Of a stretch of DNA of 64,000 nt, positions 14,001 through 29,000 are shown one piece after another (position 1 is the stretch's first letter; each line of letters starts with the position of its first letter). Source of the DNA: Metridium senile (lineage: Eukaryota > Cnidaria > Anthozoa > Actiniaria > Metridiidae); contig OX459101.1 in assembly GCA_949775045.1 (NCBI GenBank), forward strand, positions 2,720,501-2,784,500, given 5' to 3'. Made by a program: the position numbers and the translations under genes. The notes beneath the pieces were generated by a model. That model made no database searches. It was not told the origin of the DNA and worked only from the letters and a program-made list of their open reading frames with translations.

Positions 14001-17000
14001 AGAGGCGCGCTGCTGCAATCATTGAAGGCAGTGAAAAAAAATAGACAAAATAAATTAAATCTAGATCTTACTTTCTCCTCATCCATTTGACAGAAATTTT
14101 CCGTAGAATTGTATGCTGGTATACAAATGCCTAAATAGTCTAGCCCGGGCATATACCTGTCAAATGAGCAGTTCCGGTTTTCTAGTCAATTCCACTGATT
14201 ACAACACTAGTAGCAAAGATCTGCAGCTTCGCTCACCGTTAGCAAGAACTGCTAAGTACCAATCTTCGCAAAATTTTGAATCTTCGTTTCACTACAACGG
14301 GGCAAAAACATGGAATTCCCTACCTGCCAATAGTAGATACCAAAACCAACCAAGGCAATTGTATTGAGTTTCGACTTGTAAAGATGGCAATCAGTGCAAT
14401 TTTTGTTCGGTTGGAGCGGGTGACTGAGCACTTATAAAAAATATGTAAAGAATTGGCATCTGGTCCATGTGCTGTCGAAAGTTTGTATAATTACCCATAA
14501 TGCTTTTCGTTATTAAATGGAGAAAGGAGTTTTTTTTTTAGTTTGTAAACGTTTCGAATGAGAAAGGCTGTTTTTATCAGAAAAAGAAAAGAAAAAATTA
14601 AAAAGAAAAAAACTCACGCGCTCTCCGTTCCCCACACCCAGCTCGTCCGAAGGGAGGAGAGAACCAGCCCCTAAGCTATAAATGGTAATTCCTATACGTA
14701 GACTAACTAAGCGTCACTCGATTTATACAATTGAAAAATCCTAGTCTTTCAGGGCAGGTTTATTGTTATGCTAATCTTATTGTTCTTATTCCCAGTGGGG
14801 AGTAGGGTCAACTCGCGCATGCGCATTCAATGTGATATCGCATTGCAAGCGAGTTTCATCCAAGACAACCCACACGTTGTAGAGGGTGCTTGTTTTATGC
14901 TTCGGATGGAACGTAAGACTAATCACTTTGTATTTAATACTCAACTTGTTGATTATTGCTCTTGCGTTTGAAATGCATGGATGCAGTAGGAAAGAGTACC
15001 TAGACAGGTTATACAGAGGCGCGCTGCTGCAATCATTGAAGGCAGTGAAAAAAAATAGACAAAATAAATTAAATCTAGATCTTACTTTCTCCTCATCCAT
15101 TTGACAGAAATTTTCCGTAGAATTGTATGCTGGTATACAAATGCCTAAATAGTCTAGCCCGGGCATATACCTGTCAAATGAGCAGTTCCGGTTTTCTAGT
15201 CAATTCCACTGATTACAACACTAGTAGCAAAGATCTGCAGCTTCGCTCACCGTTAGCAAGAACTGCTAAGTACCAATCTTCGCAAAATTTTGAATCTTCG
15301 TTTCACTACAACGGGGCAAAAACATGGAATTCCCTACCTGCCAATAGTAGATACCAAAACCAACCAAGGCAATTGTATTGAGTTTCGACTTGTAAAGATG
15401 GCAATCAGTGCCATTTTTGTTCGGTTGGAGCGGGTGACTGAGCACTTATAAAAAATATGTAAAGAATTGGCATCTGGTCCATGTGCTGTCGAAAGTTTGT
15501 ATAATTACCCATAATGCTTTTCGTTATTAAATGGAGAAACGAGTTTTTTTTTTTAGTTGTAAACGTTTCGAATGAGAAAGGCTGTTTTTATCAGAAAAAG
15601 AAAAGAAAAAATTAAAAAGAAAAAAACTCACGCGCTCTCCGTTCCCCACACCCAGCTCGTCCGAAGGGAGGAGAGAACCAGCCCCTAAGCTATAAATGGT
15701 AATTCCTATACGTAGACTAACTAAGCGTCACTCGATTTATACAATTGAAAAATCCTAGTCTTTCAGGGCAGGTTTATTGTTATGCTAATCTTATTGTTCT
15801 TATTCCCAGTGGGGAGTAGGGTCAACTCGCGCATGCGCATTCAATGTGATATCGCATTGCAAGCGAGTTTCATCCAAGACAACCCACACGTTGTAGAGGG
15901 TGCTTGTTTTATGCTTCGGATGGAACGTAAGACTAATCACTTTGTATTTAATACTCAACTTGTTGATTATTGCTCTTGCGTTTGAAATGCATGGATGCAG
16001 TAGGAAAGAGTACCTAGACAGGTTATACAGAGGCGCGCTGCTGCAATCATTGAAGGCAGTGAAAAAAAATAGACAAAATAAATTAAATCTAGATCTTACT
16101 TTCTCCTCATCCATTTGACAGAAATTTTCCGTAGAATTGTATGCTGGTATACAAATGCCTAAATAGTCTAGCCCGGGCATATACCTGTCAAATGAGCAGT
16201 TCCGGTTTTCTAGTCAATTCCACTGATTACAACACTAGTAGCAAAGATCTGCAGCTTCGCTCACCGTTAGCAAGAACTGCTAAGTACCAATCTTCGCAAA
16301 ATTTTGAATCTTCGTTTCGCTACAACGGGGCAAAAACATGGAATTCCCTACCTGCCAATAGTAGATACCAAAACCAACCAAGGTAATTGTATTGAGTTTC
16401 GACTTGTAAAGATGGCAATCAGTGCAATTTTTGTTCGGTTGGAGCGGGTGACTGAGCACTTATAAAAAATATGTAAAGAATTGGCATCTGGTCCATGTGC
16501 TGTCGAAAGTTTGTATAATTACCCATAATGCTTTTCGTTATTAAATGGAGAAACGAGTTTTTTTTTTTAGTTTGTAAACGTTTCGAATGAGAAAGGCTGT
16601 TTTTATCAGAAAAAGAAAAGAAAAAATTAAAAAGAAAAAACTCACGCGCTCTCCGTTCCCCACACCCAGCTCGTCCGAAGGGAGGAGAGAACCAGCCCCT
16701 AAGCTATAAATGGTAATTCCTATACGTAGACTAACTAAGCGTCACTCGATTTATACAATTGAAAAATCCTAGTCTTTCAGGGCAGGTTTATTGTTATGCT
16801 AATCTTATTGTTCTTATTCCCAGTGGGGAGTAGGGTCAACTCGCGCATGCGCATTCAATGTGATATCGCATTGCAAGCGAGTTTCATCCAAGACAACCCA
16901 CACGTTGTAGAGGGTGCTTGTTTTATGCTTCGGATGGAACGTAAGACTAATCACTTTGTATTTAATACTCAACTTGTTGATTATTGCTCTTGCGTTTGAA

Positions 17001-20000
17001 ATGCATGGATGCAGTAGGAAAGAGTACCTAGACAGGTTATACAGAGGCGCGCTGCTGCAATCATTGAAGGCAGTGAAAAAAAATAGACAAAATAAATTAA
17101 ATCTAGATCTTACTTTCTCCTCATCCATTTGACAGAAATTTTCCGTAGAATTGTATGCTGGTATACAAATGCCTAAATAGTCTAGCCCGGGCATATACCT
17201 GTCAAATGAGCAGTTCCGGTTTTCTAGTCAATTCCACTGATTACAACACTAGTAGCAAAGATCTGCAGCTTCGCTCACCGTTAGCAAGAACTGCTAAGTA
17301 CCAATCTTCGCAAAATTTTGAATCTTCGTTTCGCTACAACGGGGCAAAAACATGGAATTCCCTACCTGCCAATAGTAGATACCAAAACCAACCAAGGCAA
17401 TTGTATTGAGTTTCGACTTGTAAAGATGGCAATCAGTGCAATTTTTGTTCGGTTGGAGCGGGTGACTGAGCACTTATAAAAAATATGTAAAGAATTGGCA
17501 TCTGGTCCATGTGCTGTCGAAAGTTTGTATAATTACCCATAATGCTTTTCGTTATTAAATGGAGAAAGGAGTTTTTTTTTTAGTTTGTAAACGTTTCGAA
17601 TGAGAAAGGCTGTTTTTATCAGAAAAAGAAAAGAAAAAATTAAAAAGAAAAAAACTCACGCGCTCTCCGTTCCCCACACCCAGCTCGTCCGAAGGGAGGA
17701 GAGAACCAGCCCCTAAGCTATAAATGGTAATTCCTATACGTAGACTAACTAAGCGTCACTCGATTTATACAATTGAAAAATCCTAGTCTTTCAGGGCAGG
17801 TTTATTGTTATGCTAATCTTATTGTTCTTATTCCCAGTGGGGAGTAGGGTCAACTCGCGCATGCGCATTCAATGTGATATCGCATTGCAAGCGAGTTTCA
17901 TCCAAGACAACCCACACGTTGTAGAGGGTGCTTGTTTTATGCTTCGGATGGAACGTAAGACTAATCACTTTGTATTTAATACTCAACTTGTTGATTATTG
18001 CTCTTGCGTTTGAAATGCATGGATGCAGTAGGAAAGAGTACCTAGACAGGTTATACAGAGGCGCGCTGCTGCAATCATTGAAGGCAGTGAAAAAAAATAG
18101 ACAAAATAAATTAAATCTAGATCTTACTTTCTCCTCATCCATTTGACAGAAATTTTCCGTAGAATTGTATGCTGGTATACAAATGCCTAAATAGTCTAGC
18201 CCGGGCATATACCTGTCAAATGAGCAGTTCCGGTTTTCTAGTCAATTCCACTGATTACAACACTAGTAGCAAAGATCTGCAGCTTCGCTCACCGTTAGCA
18301 AGAACTGCTAAGTACCAATCTTCGCAAAATTTTGAATCTTCGTTTCGCTACAACGGGGCAAAAACATGGAATTCCCTACCTGCCAATAGTAGATACCAAA
18401 ACCAACCAAGGCAATTGTATTGAGTTTCGACTTGTAAAGATGGCAATCAGTGCAATTTTTGTTCGGTTGGAGCGGGTGACTGAGCACTTATAAAAAATAT
18501 GTAAAGAATTGGCATCTGGTCCATGTGCTGTCGAAAGTTTGTATAATTACCCATAATGCTTTTCGTTATTAAATGGAGAAACGAGGTTTTTTTTTAGTTT
18601 GTAAACGTTTCGAATGAGAAAGGCTGTTTTTATCAGAAAAAGAAAAGAAAAAATTAAAAAGAAAAAAACTCACGCGCTCTCCGTTCCCCACACCCAGCTC
18701 GTCCGAAGGGAGGAGAGAACCAGCCCCTAAGCTATAAATGGTAATTCCTATACGTAGACTAACTAAGCGTCACTCGATTTATACAATTGAAAAATCCTAG
18801 TCTTTCAGGGCAGGTTTATTGTTATGCTAATCTTATTGTTCTTATTCCCAGTGGGGAGTAGGGTCAACTCGCGCATGCGCATTCAATGTGATATCGCATT
18901 GCAAGCGAGTTTCATCCAAGACAACCCACACGTTGTAGAGGGTGCTTGTTTTATGCTTCGGATGGAACGTAAGACTAATCACTTTGTATTTAATACTCAA
19001 CTTGTTGATTATTGCTCTTGCGTTTGAAATGCATGGATGCAGTAGGAAAGAGTACCTAGACAGGTTATACAGAGGCGCGCTGCTGCAATCATTGAAGGCA
19101 GTGAAAAAAAATAGACAAAATAAATTAAATCTAGATCTTACTTTCTCCTCATCCATTTGACAGAAATTTTCCGTAGAATTGTATGCTGGTATACAAATGC
19201 CTAAATAGTCTAGCCCGGGCATATACCTGTCAAATGAGCAGTTCCGGTTTTCTAGTCAATTCCACTGATTACAACACTAGTAGCAAAGATCTGCAGCTTC
19301 GCTCACCGTTAGCAAGAACTGCTAAGTACCAATCTTCGCAAAATTTTGAATCTTCGTTTCGCTACAACGGGGCAAAAACATGGAATTCCCTACCTGCCAA
19401 TAGTAGATACCAAAACCAACCAAGGCAATTGTATTGAGTTTCGACTTGTAAAGATGGCAATCAGTGCAATTTTTGTTCGGTTGGAGCGGGTGACTGAGCA
19501 CTTATAAAAAATATGTAAAGAATTGGCATCTGGTCCATGTGCTGTCGAAAGTTTGTATAATTACCCATAATGCTTTTCGTTATTAAATGGAGAAACGAGT
19601 TTTTTTTTTAGTTTGTAAACGTTTCGAATGAGAAAGGCTGTTTTTATCAGAAAAAGAAAAGAAAAAATTAAAAAGAAAAAACTCACGCGCTCTCCGTTCC
19701 CCACACCCAGCTCGTCCGAAGGGAGGAGAGAACCAGCCCCTAAGCTATAAATGGTAATTCCTATACGTAGACTAACTAAGCGTCACTCGATTTATACAAT
19801 TGAAAAATCCTAGTCTTTCAGGGCAGGTTTATTGTTATGCTAATCTTATTGTTCTTATTCCCAGTGGGGAGTAGGGTCAACTCGCGCATGCGCATTCAAT
19901 GTGATATCGCATTGCAAGCGAGTTTCATCCAAGACAACCCACACGTTGTAGAGGGTGCTTGTTTTATGCTTCGGATGGAACGTAAGACTAATCACTTTGT

Positions 20001-23000
20001 ATTTAATACTCAACTTGTTGATTATTGCTCTTGCGTTTGAAATGCATGGATGCAGTAGGAAAGAGTACCTAGACAGGTTATACAGAGGCGCGCTGCTGCA
20101 ATCATTGAAGGCAGTGAAAAAAAATAGACAAAATAAATTAAATCTAGATCTTACTTTCTCCTCATCCATTTGACAGAAATTTTCCGTAGAATTGTATGCT
20201 GGTATACAAATGCCTAAATAGTCTAGCCCGGGCATATACCTGTCAAATGAGCAGTTCCGGTTTTCTAGTCAATTCCACTGATTACAACACTAGTAGCAAA
20301 GATCTGCAGCTTCGCTCACCGTTAGCAAGAACTGCTAAGTACCAATCTTCGCAAAATTTTGAATCTTCGTTTCGCTACAACGGGGCAAAAACATGGAATT
20401 CCCTACCTGCCAATAGTAGATACCAAAACCAACCAAGGCAATTGTATTGAGTTTCGACTTGTAAAGATGGCAATCAGTGCAATTTTTGTTCGGTTGGAGC
20501 GGGTGACTGAGCACTTATAAAAAATATGTAAAGAATTGGCATCTGGTCCATGTGCTGTCGAAAGTTTGTATAATTACCCATAATGCTTTTCGTTATTAAA
20601 TGGAGAAACGAGTTTTTTTTTTTAGTTTGTAAACGTTTCGAATGAGAAAGGCTGTTTTTATCAGAAAAAGAAAAGAAAAAATTAAAAAGAAAAAACTCAC
20701 GCGCTCTCCGTTCCCCACACCCAGCTCGTCCGAAGGGAGGAGAGAACCAGCCCCTAAGCTATAAATGGTAATTCCTATACGTAGACTAACTAAGCGTCAC
20801 TCGATTTATACAATTGAAAAATCCTAGTCTTTCAGGGCAGGTTTGTTGTTATGCTAATCTTATTGTTCTTATTCCCAGTGGGGAGTAGGGTCAACTCGCG
20901 CATGCGCATTCAATGTGATATCGCATTGCAAGCGAGTTTCATCCAAGACAACCCACACGTTGTAGAGGGTGCTTGTTTTATGCTTCGGATGGAACGTAAG
21001 ACTAATCACTTTGTATTTAATACTCAACTTGTTGATTATTGCTCTTGCGTTTGAAATGCATGGATGCAGTAGGAAAGAGTACCTAGACAGGTTATACAGA
21101 GGCGCGCTGCTGCAATCATTGAAGGCAGTGAAAAAAAATAGACAAAATAAATTAAATCTAGATCTTACTTTCTCCTCATCCATTTGACAGAAATTTTCCG
21201 TAGAATTGTATGCTGGTATACAAATGCCTAAATAGTCTAGCCCGGGCATATACCTGTCAAATGAGCAGTTCCGGTTTTCTAGTCAATTCCACTGATTACA
21301 ACACTAGTAGCAAAGATCTGCAGCTTCGCTCACCGTTAGCAAGAACTGCTAAGTACCAATCTTCGCAAAATTTTGAATCTTCGTTTCGCTACAACGGGGC
21401 AAAAACATGGAATTCCCTACCTGCCAATAGTAGATACCAAAACCAACCAAGGCAATTGTATTGAGTTTCGACTTGTAAAGATGGCAATCAGTGCAATTTT
21501 TGTTCGGTTGGAGCGGGTGACTGAGCACTTATAAAAAATATGTAAAGAATTGGCATCTGGTCCATGTGCTGTCGAAAGTTTGTATAATTACCCATAATGC
21601 TTTTCGTTATTAAATGGAGAAACGAGTTTTTTTTTTTAGTTTGTAAACGTTTCGAATGAGAAAGGCTGTTTTTATCAGAAAAAGAAAAGAAAAAATTAAA
21701 AAGAAAAAACTCACGCGCTCTCCGTTCCCCACACCCAGCTCGTCCGAAGGGAGGAGAGAACCAGCCCCTAAGCTATAAATGGTAATTCCTATACGTAGAC
21801 TAACTAAGCGTCACTCGATTTATACAATTGAAAAATCCTAGTCTTTCAGGGCAGGTTTGTTGTTATGCTAATCTTATTGTTCTTATTCCCAGTGGGGAGT
21901 AGGGTCAACTCGCGCATGCGCATTCAATGTGATATCGCATTGCAAGCGAGTTTCATCCAAGACAACCCACACGTTGTAGAGGGTGCTTGTTTTATGCTTC
22001 GGATGGAACGTAAGACTAATCACTTTGTATTTAATACTCAACTTGTTGATTATTGCTCTTGCGTTTGAAATGCATGGATGCAGTAGGAAAGAGTACCTAG
22101 ACAGGTTATACAGAGGCGCGCTGCTGCAATCATTGAAGGCAGTGAAAAAAAATAGACAAAATAAATTAAATCTAGATCTTACTTTCTCCTCATCCATTTG
22201 ACAGAAATTTTCCGTAGAATTGTATGCTGGTATACAAATGCCTAAATAGTCTAGCCCGGGCATATACCTGTCAAATGAGCAGTTCCGGTTTTCTAGTCAA
22301 TTCCACTGATTACAACACTAGTAGCAAAGATCTGCAGCTTCGCTCACCGTTAGCAAGAACTGCTAAGTACCAATCTTCGCAAAATTTTGAATCTTCGTTT
22401 CGCTACAACGGGGCAAAAACATGGAATTCCCTACCTGCCAATAGTAGATACCAAAACCAACCAAGGCAATTGTATTGAGTTTCGACTTGTAAAGATGGCA
22501 ATCAGTGCAATTTTTGTTCGGTTGGAGCGGGTGACTGAGCACTTATAAAAAATATGTAAAGAATTGGCATCTGGTCCATGTGCTGTCGAAAGCTTGTATA
22601 ATTACCCATAATGCTTTTCGTTATTAAATGGAGAAAGGAGTTTTTTTTTTAGTTTGTAAACGTTTCGAATGAGAAAGGCTGTTTTTATCAGAAAAAGAAA
22701 AGAAAAAATTAAAAAGAAAAAACTCACGCGCTCTCCGTTCCCCACACCCAGCTCGTCCGAAGGGAGGAGAGAACCAGCCCCTAAGCTATAAATGGTAATT
22801 CCTATACGTAGACTAACTAAGCGTCACTCGATTTATACAATTGAAAAATCCTAGTCTTTCAGGGCAGGTTTATTGTTATGCTAATCTTATTGTTCTTATT
22901 CCCAGTGGGGAGTAGGGTCAACTCGCGCATGCGCATTCAATGTGATATCGCATTGCAAGCGAGTTTCATCCAAGACAACCCACACGTTGTAGAGGGTGCT

Positions 23001-26000
23001 TGTTTTATGCTTCGGATGGAACGTAAGACTAATCACTTTGTATTTAATACTCAACTTGTTGATTATTGCTCTTGCGTTTGAAATGCATGGATGCAGTAGG
23101 AAAGAGTACCTAGACAGGTTATACAGAGGCGCGCTGCTGCAATCATTGAAGGCAGTGAAAAAAAATAGACAAAATAAATTAAATCTAGATCTTACTTTCT
23201 CCTCATCCATTTGACAGAAATTTTCCGTAGAATTGTATGCTGGTATACAAATGCCTAAATAGTCTAGCCCGGGCATATACCTGTCAAATGAGCAGTTCCG
23301 GTTTTCTAGTCAATTCCACTGATTACAACACTAGTAGCAAAGATCTGCAGCTTCGCTCACCGTTAGCAAGAACTGCTAAGTACCAATCTTCGCAAAATTT
23401 TGAATCTTCGTTTCGCTACAACGGGGCAAAAACATGGAATTCCCTACCTGCCAATAGTAGATACCAAAACCAACCAAGGCAATTGTATTGAGTTTCGACT
23501 TGTAAAGATGGCAATCAGTGCAATTTTTGTTCGGTTGGAGCGGGTGACTGAGCACTTATAAAAAATATGTAAAGAATTGGCATCTGGTCCATGTGCTGTC
23601 GAAAGTTTGTATAATTACCCATAATGCTTTTCGTTATTAAATGGAGAAACGAGGTTTTTTTTTTAGTTGTAAACGTTTCGAATGAGAAAGGCTGTTTTTA
23701 TCAGAAAAAGAAAAGAAAAAATTAAAAAGAAAAAACTCACGCGCTCTCCGTTCCCCACACCCAGCTCGTCCGAAGGGAGGAGAGAACCAGCCCCTAAGCT
23801 ATAAATGGTAATTCCTATACGTAGACTAACTAAGCGTCACTCGATTTATACAATTGAAAAATCCTAGTCTTTCAGGGCAGGTTTATTGTTATGCTAATCT
23901 TATTGTTCTTATTCCCAGTGGGGAGTAGGGTCAACTCGCGCATGCGCATTCAATGTGATATCGCATTGCAAGCGAGTTTCATCCAAGACAACCCACACGT
24001 TGTAGAGGGTGCTTGTTTTATGCTTCGGATGGAACGTAAGACTAATCACTTTGTATTTAATACTCAACTTGTTGATTATTGCTCTTGCGTTTGAAATGCA
24101 TGGATGCAGTAGGAAAGAGTACCTAGACAGGTTATACAGAGGCGCGCTGCTGCAATCATTGAAGGCAGTGAAAAAAAATAGACAAAATAAATTAAATCTA
24201 GATCTTACTTTCTCCTCATCCATTTGACAGAAATTTTCCGTAGAATTGTATGCTGGTATACAAATGCCTAAATAGTCTAGCCCGGGCATATACCTGTCAA
24301 ATGAGCAGTTCCGGTTTTCTAGTCAATTCCACTGATTACAACACTAGTAGCAAAGATCTGCAGCTTCGCTCACCGTTAGCAAGAACTGCTAAGTACCAAT
24401 CTTCGCAAAATTTTGAATCTTCGTTTCGCTACAACGGGGCAAAAACATGGAATTCCCTACCTGCCAATAGTAGATACCAAAACCAACCAAGGCAATTGTA
24501 TTGAGTTTCGACTTGTAAAGATGGCAATCAGTGCAATTTTTGTTCGGTTGGAGCGGGTGACTGAGCACTTATAAAAAATATGTAAAGAATTGGCATCTGG
24601 TCCATGTGCTGTCGAAAGTTTGTATAATTACCCATAATGCTTTTCGTTATTAAATGGAGAAACGAGGTTTTTTTTTTAGTTGTAAACGTTTCGAATGAGA
24701 AAGGCTGTTTTTATCAGAAAAAGAAAAGAAAAAATTAAAAAGAAAAAAACTCACGCGCTCTCCGTTCCCCACACCCAGCTCGTCCGAAGGGAGGAGAGAA
24801 CCAGCCCCTAAGCTATAAATGGTAATTCCTATACGTAGACTAACTAAGCGTCACTCGATTTATACAATTGAAAAATCCTAGTCTTTCAGGGCAGGTTTAT
24901 TGTTATGCTAATCTTATTGTTCTTATTCCCAGTGGGGAGTAGGGTCAACTCGCGCATGCGCATTCAATGTGATATCGCATTGCAAGCGAGTTTCATCCAA
25001 GACAACCCACACGTTGTAGAGGGTGCTTGTTTTATGCTTCGGATGGAACGTAAGACTAATCACTTTGTATTTAATACTCAACTTGTTGATTATTGCTCTT
25101 GCGTTTGAAATGCATGGATGCAGTAGGAAAGAGTACCTAGACAGGTTATACAGAGGCGCGCTGCTGCAATCATTGAAGGCAGTGAAAACAAATAGACAAA
25201 ATAAATTAAATCTAGATCTTACTTTCTCCTCATCCATTTGACAGAAATTTTCCGTAGAATTGTATGCTGGTATACAAATGCCTAAATAGTCTAGCCCGGG
25301 CATATACCTGTCAAATGAGCAGTTCCGGTTTTCTAGTCAATTCCACTGATTACAACACTAGTAGCAAAGATCTGCAGCTTCGCTCACCGTTAGCAAGAAC
25401 TGCTAAGTACCAATCTTCGCAAAATTTTGAATCTTCGTTTCGCTACAACGGGGCAAAAACATGGAATTCCCTACCTGCCAATAGTAGATACCAAAACCAA
25501 CCAAGGCAATTGTATTGAGTTTCGACTTGTAAAGATGGCAATCAGTGCAATTTTTGTTCGGTTGGAGCGGGTGACTGAGCACTTATAAAAAATATGTAAA
25601 GAATTGGCATCTGGTCCATGTGCTGTCGAAAGTTTGTATAATTACCCATAATGCTTTTCGTTATTAAATGGAGAAACGAGTTTTTTTTTTAGTTTGTAAA
25701 CGTTTCGAATGAGAAAGGCTGTTTTTATCAGAAAAAGAAAAGAAAAAATTAAAAAGAAAAAAACTCACGCGCTCTCCGTTCCCCACACCCAGCTCGTCCG
25801 AAGGGAGGAGAGAACCAGCCCCTAAGCTATAAATGGTAATTCCTATACGTAGACTAACTAAGCGTCACTCGATTTATACAATTGAAAAATCCTAGTCTTT
25901 CAGGGCAGGTTTATTGTTATGCTAATCTTATTGTTCTTATTCCCAGTGGGGAGTAGGGTCAACTCGCGCATGCGCATTCAATGTGATATCGCATTGCAAG

Positions 26001-29000
26001 CGAGTTTCATCCAAGACAACCCACACGTTGTAGAGGGTGCTTGTTTTATGCTTCGGATGGAACGTAAGACTAATCACTTTGTATTTAATACTCAACTTGT
26101 TGATTATTGCTCTTGCGTTTGAAATGCATGGATGCAGTAGGAAAGAGTACCTAGACAGGTTATACAGAGGCGCGCTGCTGCAATCATTGAAGGCGTGAAA
26201 AAAAATAGACAAAATAAATTAAATCTAGATCTTACTTTCTCCTCATCCATTTGACAGAAATTTTCCGTAGAATTGTATGCTGGTATACAAATGCCTAAAT
26301 AGTCTAGCCCGGGCATATACCTGTCAAATGAGCAGTTCCGGTTTTCTAGTCAATTCCACTGATTACAACACTAGTAGCAAAGATCTGCAGCTTCGCTCAC
26401 CGTTAGCAAGAACTGCTAAGTACCAATCTTCGCAAAATTTTGAATCTTCGTTTCGCTACAACGGGGCAAAAACATGGAATTCCCTACCTGCCAATAGTAG
26501 ATACCAAAACCAACCAAGGCAATTGTATTGAGTTTCGACTTGTAAAGATGGCAATCAGTGCAATTTTTGTTCGGTTGGAGCGGGTGACTGAGCACTTATA
26601 AAAAATATGTAAAGAATTGGCATCTGGTCCATGTGCTGTCGAAAGTTTGTATAATTACCCATAATGCTTTTCGTTATTAAATGGAGAAACGAGTTTTTTT
26701 TTTAGTTTGTAAACGTTTCGAATGAGAAAGGCTGTTTTTATCAGAAAAAGAAAAGAAAAATTTAAAAAGAAAAAAACTCACGCGCTCTCCGTTCCCCACA
26801 CCCAGCTCGTCCGAAGGGAGGAGAGAACCAGCCCCTAAGCTATAAATGGTAATTCCTATACGTAGACTAACTAAGCGTCACTCGATTTATACAATTGAAA
26901 AATCCTAGTCTTTCAGGGCAGGTTTATTGTTATGCTAATCTTATTGTTCTTATTCCCAGTGGGGAGTAGGGTCAACTCGCGCATGCGCATTCAATGTGAT
27001 ATCGCATTGCAAGCGAGTTTCATCCAAGACAACCCACACGTTGTAGAGGGTGCTTGTTTTATGCTTCGGATGGAACGTAAGACTAATCACTTTGTATTTA
27101 ATACTCAACTTGTTGATTATTGCTCTTGCGTTTGAAATGCATGGATGCAGTAGGAAAGAGTACCTAGACAGGTTATACAGAGGCGCGCTGCTGCAATCAT
27201 TGAAGGCAGTGAAAAAAAATAGACAAAATAAATTAAATCTAGATCTTACTTTCTCCTCATCCATTTGACAGAAATTTTCCGTAGAATTGTATGCTGGTAT
27301 ACAAATGCCTAAATAGTCTAGCCCGGGCATATACCTGTCAAATGAGCAGTTCCGGTTTTCTAGTCAATTCCACTGATTACAACACTAGTAGCAAAGATCT
27401 GCAGCTTCGCTCACCGTTAGCAAGAACTGCTAAGTACCAATCTTCGCAAAATTTTGAATCTTCGTTTCGCTACAACGGGGCAAAAACATGGAATTCCCTA
27501 CCTGCCAATAGTAGATACCAAAACCAACCAAGGCAATTGTATTGAGTTTCGACTTGTAAAGATGGCAATCAGTGCAATTTTTGTTCGGTTGGAGCGGGTG
27601 ACTGAGCACTTATAAAAAATATGTAAAGAATTGGCATCTGGTCCATGTGCTGTCGAAAGTTTGTATAATTACCCATAATGCTTTTCGTTATTAAATGGAG
27701 AAACGAGTTTTTTTTTTAGTTTGTAAACGTTTCGAATGAGAAAGGCTGTTTTTATCAGAAAAAGAAAAGAAAAATTTAAAAAGAAAAAAACTCACGCGCT
27801 CTCCGTTCCCCACACCCAGCTCGTCCGAAGGGAGGAGAGAACCAGCCCCTAAGCTATAAATGGTAATTCCTATACGTAGACTAACTAAGCGTCACTCGAT
27901 TTATACAATTGAAAAATCCTAGTCTTTCAGGGCAGGTTTATTGTTATGCTAATCTTATTGTTCTTATTCCCAGTGGGGAGTAGGGTCAACTCGCGCATGC
28001 GCATTCAATGTGATATCGCATTGCAAGCGAGTTTCATCCAAGACAACCCACACGTTGTAGAGGGTGCTTGTTTTATGCTTCGGATGGAACGTAAGACTAA
28101 TCACTTTGTATTTAATACTCAACTTGTTGATTATTGCTCTTGCGTTTGAAATGCATGGATGCAGTAGGAAAGAGTACCTAGACAGGTTATACAGAGGCGC
28201 GCTGCTGCAATCATTGAAGGCAGTGAAAAAAAATAGACAAAATAAATTAAATCTAGATCTTACTTTCTCCTCATCCATTTGACAGAAATTTTCCGTAGAA
28301 TTGTATGCTGGTATACAAATGCCTAAATAGTCTAGCCCGGGCATATACCTGTCAAATGAGCAGTTCCGGTTTTCTAGTCAATTCCACTGATTACAACACT
28401 AGTAGCAAAGATCTGCAGCTTCGCTCACCGTTAGCAAGAACTGCTAAGTACCAATCTTCGCAAAATTTTGAATCTTCGTTTCGCTACAACGGGGCAAAAA
28501 CATGGAATTCCCTACCTGCCAATAGTAGATACCAAAACCAACCAAGGCAATTGTATTGAGTTTCGACTTGTAAAGATGGCAATCAGTGCAATTTTTGTTC
28601 GGTTGGAGCGGGTGACTGAGCACTTATAAAAAATATGTAAAGAATTGGCATCTGGTCCATGTGCTGTCGAAAGTTTGTATAATTACCCATAATGCTTTTC
28701 GTTATTAAATGGAGAAACGAGTTTTTTTTTTAGTTTGTAAACGTTTCGAATGAGAAAGGCTGTTTTTATCAGAAAAAGAAAAGAAAAAATTAAAAAGAAA
28801 AAAACTCACGCGCTCTCCGTTCCCCACACCCAGCTCGTCCGAAGGGAGGAGAGAACCAGCCCCTAAGCTATAAATGGTAATTCCTATACGTAGACTAACT
28901 AAGCGTCACTCGATTTATACAATTGAAAAATCCTAGTCTTTCAGGGCAGGTTTATTGTTATGCTAATCTTATTGTTCTTATTCCCAGTGGGGAGTAGGGT

